Position numbers and translations under genes: made by a program. The notes under the pieces are model-generated. The model did not search any database and was not told the DNA's origin. It saw only the letters and a program-made list of their open reading frames with translations. Positions 5,932 to 11,222 of a stretch of 11,222 nucleotides of DNA are shown here, one piece after another. Source of the stretch: Actinomycetes bacterium (GTDB lineage: Bacteria; Actinomycetota; Actinomycetes; Mycobacteriales; Mycobacteriaceae); the NCBI GenBank assembly GCA_023417985.1, contig JAEZDV010000008.1:1-11222 (forward strand), read 5' to 3'. Position 1 is the first letter of the stretch, and each line of letters starts with the position of its first letter.

Positions 5932-6975
5932 TCAACGCACTTCGAGCGGAGCTTCCGCCGGGTAACGGCTGGGCGCCATCTTGTAGAACTCGGTCGATCG
6001 CGCCACGAACGCCATGTCGTTCATCGGATCGCTCGGTTCGTCGACCGCATGCCCCTTCGCTCGCATGTCGTCGATCAGCATTCCGAACACCTTGTCGGGA
6101 GTCAGGTCATCGGTGTGGTCCTGGTAGCGACGGACATCGTCGATATCGTCGAACAGCAAGGCTGTGTAGTGCACAAGGACTCGAATATCGGCCTCACCGA
6201 ATCGGCGAATTTCTTTGTCACCGTTGCGAACGGACCATTCACCGTCGGCGACTGCATGCAACTCGGACTTCATGTCCAACTCTGGATAGTCCCGCTCGTC
6301 TCTGGCCCCGTTGGATTCCCTACGGTGATACATCCGGGAATTGTCCGTGAGAAAGGCGGTATTCCAGAACGGAGCCGCGATCCGGGCCGGATCTTCGTCC
6401 GGGCCGTCCGGCCAGTAAGTGAAACCGCCGTCGATGTCGGATCTGTTGAAGTAGGTGAGAACCTGGGCCGACTTGACCTCCCACGCATCGAAGAGCCCGG
6501 ATTTCGACATGATCGCCAACAACCAGATGGGTGTGTTGAACAGTCCCATGCCTCGGAAGACCGCGGTGTCGAAGTGGCCGGGATCGTAACTGTGCGAAGG
6601 TCCGCACAAGTTGAAGAGCAGGTCGTGCGCCATGCCGTATTTCGCTCCGTGGAGCGACCGTGCAGTGTCGAGAAGCTTGCGGCCGAAGTAGATGTCGTGC
6701 AATTCGGGGTGGAAGACCACACCCTCGTTGCCGAGGAAACCCCGGAATACCGGCGCGACGAAATCCGACAGCTTTGCATCCGGCTTGCGGTCCTTGCCGC
6801 CCGAAATCGCCAGGTACTCCTCGGTCGACGAGAAATGGTGCGCAAGAATCAGGCGCCACGGTCCGTTCCCCCGGATCACAGAGAAGATCGTCTGGATCTC
6901 CTCGGGAGTATAGAAATCCTCGATCACGGAAGGCGGCGCTACTGGAATCATCGGATGACGTTCGACGGTGGTCAT
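5932..6975 (-). CDS. Putative 2-oxoglutarate/Fe(II)-dependent dioxygenase-like protein
   Basis: This 347-aa protein has no signal peptide and no firm name from memory. Its order of motifs fits a prolyl-hydroxylase-like double-stranded beta-helix. VIEDFYTPEEIQTIF (18-31) resembles the usual opening 'v.dnfLtpeE'. GHFD at 133-136 gives an HxD pair (His134, Asp136). TYFNRSDIDGGFTYWP (174-189) resembles the 'YLN..e.GGeT.F' strand. DNSRMYHRRE (211-220) would supply the distal His217. The HxD-to-His spacing (81 residues) is normal for the fold. Which Arg binds 2-oxoglutarate is unclear (Arg218, Arg219, Arg225 or Arg248). The ATG at 6975 has AGGAG (complement of 6981-6985) 5 bases upstream; an ATG at 6999 is less well placed. 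It is monocistronic here and divergent from the ABC importer genes. A role in oxidising the same substrate or a pathway intermediate is inference. It could be an unrelated family with chance motifs. Confidence 0.62.
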   Translation of the reverse strand: MTTVERHPMIPVAPPSVIEDFYTPEEIQTIFSVIRGNGPWRLILAHHFSSTEEYLAISGGKDRKPDAKLSDFVAPVFRGFLGNEGVVFHPELHDIYFGRKLLDTARSLHGAKYGMAHDLLFNLCGPSHSYDPGHFDTAVFRGMGLFNTPIWLLAIMSKSGLFDAWEVKSAQVLTYFNRSDIDGGFTYWPDGPDEDPARIAAPFWNTAFLTDNSRMYHRRESNGARDERDYPELDMKSELHAVADGEWSVRNGDKEIRRFGEADIRVLVHYTALLFDDIDDVRRYQDHTDDLTPDKVFGMLIDDMRAKGHAVDEPSDPMNDMAFVARSTEFYKMAPSRYPAEAPLEVR

Positions 6976-7199
6976 TGGGGCTCCTAACTGCCGCGGCATC
7001 AGCCCGGCGGAACGGCAATCCGGGTCACAGTAGGCACTTTCGATCGCATCGGCTCAGATCGGATTCCACGGAGCGGGAGGTTGCCGTCGACATCACCCTG
7101 CGAGCGTGATCCGTCCGATGGATGGAATGCCGGGTCGTCATACCTGCCCCTCAGTGTCCTGATCCTCGGAGAAACGAACGTCCTCGTATGCAGTACCGA

Positions 7200-7212
7200 T
7201 CGAGAATCTCGA
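7200..7212. repeat. Palindrome TCGAGA-A-TCTCGA
   Basis: Perfect 6-bp arms surround one central A, followed on the plus strand by GTTTTCC. The short spacer fits a protein-binding site better than a hairpin. It lies 225 bases upstream of the dioxygenase-like start and 364 bases upstream of the binding-protein start. Only one copy is seen. Confidence 0.3.
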
Positions 7213-7459
7213 GTTTTCCTCATAGTTGCGCCCTCACGTTGTCGACACGTCCCTACCACCGACCCAGCCATTCGGGAGGGGGAAGATATGCGTCTTACGC
7301 TCCGCCATCCCACGAACCACAAAGGCGGCGACGGCAACGACGATATTCATCCCTTCGTTTCCGATCGTCAACCTGAGCCGCGTCGCGGATTCCGCGTACG
7401 ACTCGGCAATCTCCCTGATCCATAAAGGTATTCACGCGCCCGCCGACCCAACCGATCAC

Positions 7460-7473
7460 CCACTCAGTGGAAC
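7460..7473. promoter_or_regulatory. Operator-like inverted repeat, copy 2 (CCACTCAGTGGAAC)
   Basis: The palindrome CCACT-C-AGTGG (7460-7470) plus AAC differs from the copy at 5369-5382 only at the central base. It is 105 bases upstream of the GTG start of the ABC binding protein. It probably binds the same regulator as copy 1, tying transport to the catabolic genes. Confidence 0.45.
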
Positions 7474-7575
7474 ATTCGGTTCGGCGTCTCTTGTGAACTA
7501 TGCCCTAATGCACTCACTGTCATTGGTCCCCGTTAACCCCCGCGCCTGACCCCCGATGTCGTCGAGGAGAGTGCT

Positions 7576-9126
7576 GTGAAAATTGGTCCGCGTCTTACAA
7601 CGGCCGCCTGTATCGGTGCTGCCGTCGCTTTGCTCGTATCCGCGTGCGGCGGTGAAGCGGCGTCCTCCGCGTCGCCAGCCGGCGACCCCGTACGTGGTGG
7701 CACGCTGGTGTATTCGTACAACACCGAGGCACAATCCGTCGATCCTGCAACGTGTGCCATCGGCATCGGGGTCGGGCCGTGTCAAGCGGTGTACGGCGCG
7801 TTGCTCTATTACGACCTCGAGACCGGAGAAATCGAACCGGGCATGGCAGAGTCGTTCACCACCGAGGACGGCAGGAACTGGACGCTGAAGCTGCGCCCCG
7901 GCCTGACCTTCACCGACGGCACTCCACTCGATGCAGCCGCCGTCGCGTTCAACTGGGACCGCATACTGGATCCCGCTCTTCTGTCGCCCAGCGCCTCTGT
8001 CGCAAAAACCATCGACTGGGAGGTCATCGATCCGACCACCCTGTCGGTCACGGCGAAAGAGGTCAATTATCAGCTCGACTTCGGCCTCACCGAGGCACTC
8101 GCATATATCGCCTCCCCCACCGCGATCGAGGCGAAAGGCGCCGATTTCGGCAACAATCCGGTGGGCGCTGGCCCCTTCACCCTCACCTCGTGGGCGCGCG
8201 GCACGGAGATGGTCCTCGACCGCAATCCGTCCTACTGGGACCAGCCACGTCCGTATGTCGACCGCCTCGTGCTGAAGACGATCCCCGCCGACGACCAGCG
8301 GTTCAATGCCCTACAGTCCGGCGAAGTCGACATCATGACGGTCACCGTGCAGAAATACGCCGAACGCGCGAAAAGCGCGGGCATGAACGTCGCTCACGGC
8401 ACCCTGCTCGGAGGCACGGGTCTCCGACCGAGTCATCGCGGCGCACTCGCCGATCTCGATGTACGCACCGCCATCGCGAAGCTGATCGACAACGAGCAGA
8501 TCATGAACGCCGTCTACCCCGGTGAGCCGGTGGCGTCGGGTTTCGTCACGGAGGACAGCCCGTTCCACGATTCGGCCTCGCTGTGGCCCGCGCGCGATGT
8601 GGAAGGCGCCCAGCGACTCCTCGACGATTACCGTGCCCGTACCGGCACCGGCGATATCGAACTCACGTATGTCATCACCGCCGGGAGCCCGGTGCTGAGC
8701 CAGACGGCCGAACTGATCCAGTCCCAGTTGCAGCAGGTCGACGGTCTGCGCGTACGTATTGCTCCTCTCGAAGGCGCTGCTTTCGCGGCCGCACTCACCT
8801 CCGGCGACTACGACCTGATCGTCAGCGCTCTAGGAGGCGCACATCCCGACAATCTCTACAAGGTGTTCCGCACCGGAGGGTCGTCCAACAACTCGGGCTA
8901 TTCGAACCCGATCGTCGACGAGGCCCTCGATCTCACCCACACGTCGAACGACCCGGCAGTGGTGGAGAGCGCATACAAGACTGCGATCAACGAGTTGGTG
9001 GCCACCAACGCCTATCGCTTCTGGCGTCACGCCCGCACCGACCTGATCAGCCCGGCAAACGTTCATGGCGTCGAAGTGGCTTACCAGTACTGGTTCCGTC
9101 CCGAACTGGTATGGATCCAGCAGTGA
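7576..9126 (+). CDS. ABC importer substrate-binding lipoprotein (family 5, peptide/nickel type)
   Basis: This 516-aa extracytoplasmic binding protein delivers substrate to the permeases encoded next. The N-terminus is a lipoprotein signal: basic start, hydrophobic stretch to about residue 22, and lipobox LVSAC with Cys24 as the lipid anchor. Family-5 hallmarks are GGTLVYSY (about 37-44), WTLKLRPGLTFTDGTPLDA, and VGAGPFTLTSWARG...RNPSYW. The mature protein has a close cysteine pair, CAIGIGVGPC, that could form a disulfide. Members bind peptides, but also nickel, glycosides, opines and other small organics, so the cargo cannot be read from the family. The GTG start has GAGGAG (7564-7569) 6 bases upstream. 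The stop overlaps the permease ATG by one base. Its place near oxidative catabolic genes and the shared palindrome suggest it imports the pathway substrate or a conjugate. Confidence 0.94.
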   Translation: MKIGPRLTTAACIGAAVALLVSACGGEAASSASPAGDPVRGGTLVYSYNTEAQSVDPATCAIGIGVGPCQAVYGALLYYDLETGEIEPGMAESFTTEDGRNWTLKLRPGLTFTDGTPLDAAAVAFNWDRILDPALLSPSASVAKTIDWEVIDPTTLSVTAKEVNYQLDFGLTEALAYIASPTAIEAKGADFGNNPVGAGPFTLTSWARGTEMVLDRNPSYWDQPRPYVDRLVLKTIPADDQRFNALQSGEVDIMTVTVQKYAERAKSAGMNVAHGTLLGGTGLRPSHRGALADLDVRTAIAKLIDNEQIMNAVYPGEPVASGFVTEDSPFHDSASLWPARDVEGAQRLLDDYRARTGTGDIELTYVITAGSPVLSQTAELIQSQLQQVDGLRVRIAPLEGAAFAAALTSGDYDLIVSALGGAHPDNLYKVFRTGGSSNNSGYSNPIVDEALDLTHTSNDPAVVESAYKTAINELVATNAYRFWRHARTDLISPANVHGVEVAYQYWFRPELVWIQQ

Positions 9127-10070
9127 TGTACCGGTCCGCAATGCGGCAAGTCGCAAAGCTCGTCGCAGTTCTCGGCCTGGTGAGCGTGACGACTTTTCTT
9201 CTTCTGGAAACGATCCCGGGCGATCGACTCGCTTCGGTTCTGCCCGAGGGGGCGAGTCCGGAGATGCGCGCCGCCGCCGAGGAGAGGTTCGGATTGAACG
9301 GGTCCCTCACCGAGCGTTTCATGGCGTGGCTCGGCGGTGCACTTCAAGGTGACCTCGGACGTTCGATGCACTCCCAGGTTCCGGTGACGCAATCGATCCT
9401 CGAGCGTTTGCCCGTCACCCTCGAACTCGCCGCCGTGTCGATACTTCTCGCACTGCTCATCGCTGTTCCTGTTGGTGTCTACTCGGGTTATCGCCCGGGT
9501 GGAATCGTCGACCGCATAACGACGTTCGTGTGCTCCATCACCCTATCGATCCCGAGCTTCCTCCTGGGCGTGCTGCTGGTGTTCGTCTTCGCGGTGACAC
9601 TGTCGGCACTGCCGGTCACCGGGTGGGTGCCACTGTCCGAAGGGCTCGTGCCACACCTGCGCAGCCTTGTTCTCCCGGTCGTGACTCTCGCTGCCGTCGA
9701 AACGGTGGGTTTCATCCGCCTTCTCAGGAACGACATGGTGGCGACACTGCAACAGGACTTCGTCCTGTCTGCGCGGGCACGAGGGCTGTCCACACCACGC
9801 ATCCTGATGGTCCACGCACTGCGCCCCTCCGCATTCTCGCTACTCACGGTGATGGGCGTGTCCCTCGGGCGACTGATCGGGGGGACGGTGATCGTCGAGT
9901 CGCTGTTCTCACTCCCAGGTCTCGGCACGCTGGTGATCACCGCGATTACCGGCAGGGATTTCCTCCTCGTGCAGGGCATCGTCCTCGTGGTTGCGGTCGC
10001 GTACGTGTTGCTCAACGCACTCGTCGATCTGACCTATCCGCTTCTGGATCCGAGAGTGAGGACTTCGTGA
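9126..10070 (+). CDS. ABC importer permease, OppB/DppB type
   Basis: This 314-aa inner-membrane protein forms half of the transport channel. It has about six membrane segments: near 10-28, 98-121, 131-160, 180-200, 237-260 and 281-303. The large periplasmic loop after the first contains LNGSLTERFMAWLGGALQGDLG. The cytoplasmic EAA-type loop that contacts the ATPase is DFVLSARARG... at 211-233. SLPGLGTL (262-269) and the C-terminal DPRVR are typical of OppB/DppB. The ATG at 9126 overlaps the binding-protein stop (TGATG) and has no good ribosome site, which suggests translational coupling. A second ATG at 9141 is possible. The stop overlaps the next permease start by four bases (GTGA). Confidence 0.94.
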   Translation: MYRSAMRQVAKLVAVLGLVSVTTFLLLETIPGDRLASVLPEGASPEMRAAAEERFGLNGSLTERFMAWLGGALQGDLGRSMHSQVPVTQSILERLPVTLELAAVSILLALLIAVPVGVYSGYRPGGIVDRITTFVCSITLSIPSFLLGVLLVFVFAVTLSALPVTGWVPLSEGLVPHLRSLVLPVVTLAAVETVGFIRLLRNDMVATLQQDFVLSARARGLSTPRILMVHALRPSAFSLLTVMGVSLGRLIGGTVIVESLFSLPGLGTLVITAITGRDFLLVQGIVLVVAVAYVLLNALVDLTYPLLDPRVRTS

Positions 10071-11017
10071 GCCACAGCCTCGACAAACCCGCTTCGGCCG
10101 TCTCCGAGGAACGGCTCCCGATCCTCGATCCGCAGGACGGCAGCGCACCAGTCGACGAACTGACTCCGCCACCGGCCGAAGTGGAACCCACCGGACGCCG
10201 GCGGCGCCGTCGGGATGTCGGGGCATTCTTCGGCGGATGCTGGCTGGTCGCGATCGTGCTCGCCGCGCTGTTCGTCGACCTGCTGCCGTTGCCGGCTCCG
10301 CATGTCGTGGGGAATCTGTATTCCCTACCGCCTTTCCAGAATGCCGAACACATCCTCGGTACCGATCAACTCGGACGCGATCAACTCAGCCGCGCGCTGC
10401 ACGGCGCGCGGGTTTCCCTGGCAGTTGCGATCGGCGCCACCTTGGTGGCGATGGTGATCGGCACCGTCGCGGGTCTCATCGCGGGATATTTCCGTCGCGC
10501 ATTCGACGTAGTCTTCGACCTGTCCACCAACACGATCCTGGCGTTCCCACCGCTGATCCTCCTGATCGCGCTGGTCGCGCTGCGGGAACCGAATGCGGTG
10601 ACCCTTGCGATCGGACTCGGCGTCGTCGGGGCTCCGACATTCGCACGTATTGCCCGTGCCAACACGATCGCCTATGCGGATCGCGAATTCGTTGTCGCGG
10701 CAAAGTCCATGGGGTCGAGCAGTAGTCGCATACTCCGCCGAGAGATTCTGCCCAATGTGCTGCTGCCGGTGGTTTCGTTCGCCACCGTCGTCGCGGCCAC
10801 TCTCGTCGTCGCCGAAGGGTCGCTGAGCTTCCTCGGACTGGGTGTCCCCCCACCCGCACCGAGTTGGGGAGGAATGATCGCTGCCGGGCGGGAAAGTCTC
10901 TACGAGAACCCGGCGCTGGTGCTCGTCCCGGGCGTGTTCTTCTTCCTCACTGTGTTCTCCTTCAACCGCGTCGGGGACTGGGCGCGGGGACGCGTGGGCC
11001 GGGAGTCATCGCTGTGA
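10067..11017 (+). CDS. ABC importer permease, OppC/DppC type
   Basis: This 316-aa protein is the second channel subunit. Family signatures are HILGTDQLGRDQLSR (95-109), the EAA loop from EFVVAAKSMGSSSSRIL to ILPN (207-230), and SFLGLGVPPPAPSWGGMI (254-271). Membrane segments are visible near 53-72, 115-141, 150-172, 178-192, 231-250 and 284-300. The first roughly 50 residues are a long, Pro- and acid-rich cytoplasmic tail ending in six arginines (44-49), longer than in many OppC proteins. The GTG start at 10067 overlaps the previous stop as GTGA and has GAGGA (10058-10062) four bases upstream. An in-frame reading further upstream lies within the OppB gene and is rejected. The stop in turn overlaps the ATPase GTG. 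Confidence 0.94.
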   Translation: MSHSLDKPASAVSEERLPILDPQDGSAPVDELTPPPAEVEPTGRRRRRRDVGAFFGGCWLVAIVLAALFVDLLPLPAPHVVGNLYSLPPFQNAEHILGTDQLGRDQLSRALHGARVSLAVAIGATLVAMVIGTVAGLIAGYFRRAFDVVFDLSTNTILAFPPLILLIALVALREPNAVTLAIGLGVVGAPTFARIARANTIAYADREFVVAAKSMGSSSSRILRREILPNVLLPVVSFATVVAATLVVAEGSLSFLGLGVPPPAPSWGGMIAAGRESLYENPALVLVPGVFFFLTVFSFNRVGDWARGRVGRESSL

Positions 11018-11222
11018 CCGTCAACGGAAAGGACATCGAGGCTGTGACTCAGGTACTGCAGCAGGACACGGAGGTACCGGCACTGGCGGTGACCGATCTA
11101 CGTGTCTGGTTCGATACGCCGCGAGGGATGGTCCGAGCGGTCGACGGCGTCACACTCGACGTCGCACCGGGGCGCACACTCGGGATCGTCGGCGAATCCG
11201 GTTCCGGCAAGTCGGTGCTGTC
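11014..11222 (+). CDS. ABC importer ATP-binding protein, OppD/DppD type (partial)
   Basis: The window ends inside this gene, so only about the first 69 residues are seen. They include the first strands (PALAVTDLRVWFDTPRG, then MVRAVDGVTLDV) and the Walker A motif GESGSGKS, which binds ATP phosphates. These match peptide-type importer ATPases that energise OppB/OppC. The GTG at 11014 overlaps the previous stop as GTGA and has GGGAG (11001-11005) eight bases upstream. A GTG at 11044, preceded by AAAGGA and GAGG, is an alternative that would remove ten residues. Whether a second ATPase (OppF) or a fused double ATPase follows cannot be seen. Confidence 0.92.
   Translation, partial: MTVNGKDIEAVTQVLQQDTEVPALAVTDLRVWFDTPRGMVRAVDGVTLDVAPGRTLGIVGESGSGKSVL

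Larger units (their letters stand above)
6976..7575. other. Gene-free divergent region between dioxygenase-like gene and ABC importer
   Basis: No convincing gene is seen in these 600 bases. Open frames on both strands are low-complexity and lack ribosome sites followed by plausible proteins. It must carry the promoters of both flanking units. It contains the palindrome TCGAGA-A-TCTCGA (7200-7212), followed by GTTTTCC, and the operator-like repeat CCACTCAGTGGAAC (7460-7473). Stretches around 7420-7440 and 7485-7525 are less GC-rich than the rest, as expected for promoter DNA, but I cannot assign -10/-35 boxes reliably. Confidence 0.65.

Noticed and set aside
5731..6987. Plus-strand open frame of 418 codons opposite the dioxygenase-like gene
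   Set aside because: It starts inside the VOC gene in another frame and runs through the perfect hairpin at 5888-5925. The minus-strand frame has a good ribosome site and coherent motifs.
7491..7519. TTGTGA followed by a possible -10 upstream of the binding protein as a promoter
   Set aside because: The hexamer at 17-base spacing (TCACTG) is a poor -10, and alternatives nearby are no better, so no promoter is called.
7498..7785. Minus-strand small frame at the binding-protein start
   Set aside because: It overlaps the real ribosome site, start and signal peptide of the binding protein and has no recognisable features.

Overview
The window looks like high-GC actinobacterial DNA, most likely Rhodococcus or a close relative. 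This rests on GTG starts, Arg/Ala-rich proteins, a CRP/GlxR-type site and family resemblances. No rRNA, tRNA, insertion sequence or CRISPR array is visible. The content is a catabolic accessory region: oxidative enzymes for a small, probably cyclic or terpenoid-like, substrate, beside an ABC importer.

Layout. A minus-strand operon runs from 4892 down to about 100. In transcription order it encodes an SMP-30/gluconolactonase-type hydrolase, a short-chain dehydrogenase (SDR), a class I cytochrome P450, its [2Fe-2S] ferredoxin and its ferredoxin reductase. It closes with a strong hairpin at 45-92. Divergent from it, after a 570-bp gene-free region, is a small VOC-family gene (5463-5855, +). This converges on a minus-strand gene (5932-6975) that I read as a 2-oxoglutarate/Fe(II)-type dioxygenase. 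A perfect 16-bp inverted repeat (5888-5925) separates the two. A second gene-free divergent region of 600 bp (6976-7575) leads into a plus-strand operon for an oligopeptide/dipeptide-type ABC importer: lipoprotein binding protein, two permeases, and an ATPase cut off by the window edge. Its genes overlap by 1-4 bases.

How the genes may work together (inference). The SDR-P450-ferredoxin-reductase block has the same logic as the camphor operon camDCAB. The P450 hydroxylates a ring, the SDR oxidises the alcohol to a ketone, and a lactonase would open a lactone formed by a Baeyer-Villiger enzyme not present here. The 2OG oxygenase-like and VOC proteins could supply further steps, and the ABC importer could bring in substrate. 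The P450 departs from its family at three usually conserved sites, including Asn for the I-helix Thr, a substitution also known in the cineole hydroxylase P450cin (CYP176A1).

Regulation. A near-perfect CRP/GlxR-type site (4975-4990) lies upstream of the P450 operon. An identical 5+1+5 inverted repeat followed by AAC (CCACTNAGTGGAAC) occurs once in each divergent intergenic region, 83 and 105 bases before the VOC and binding-protein starts. This suggests one pathway-specific regulator, encoded outside the window, controls both units.
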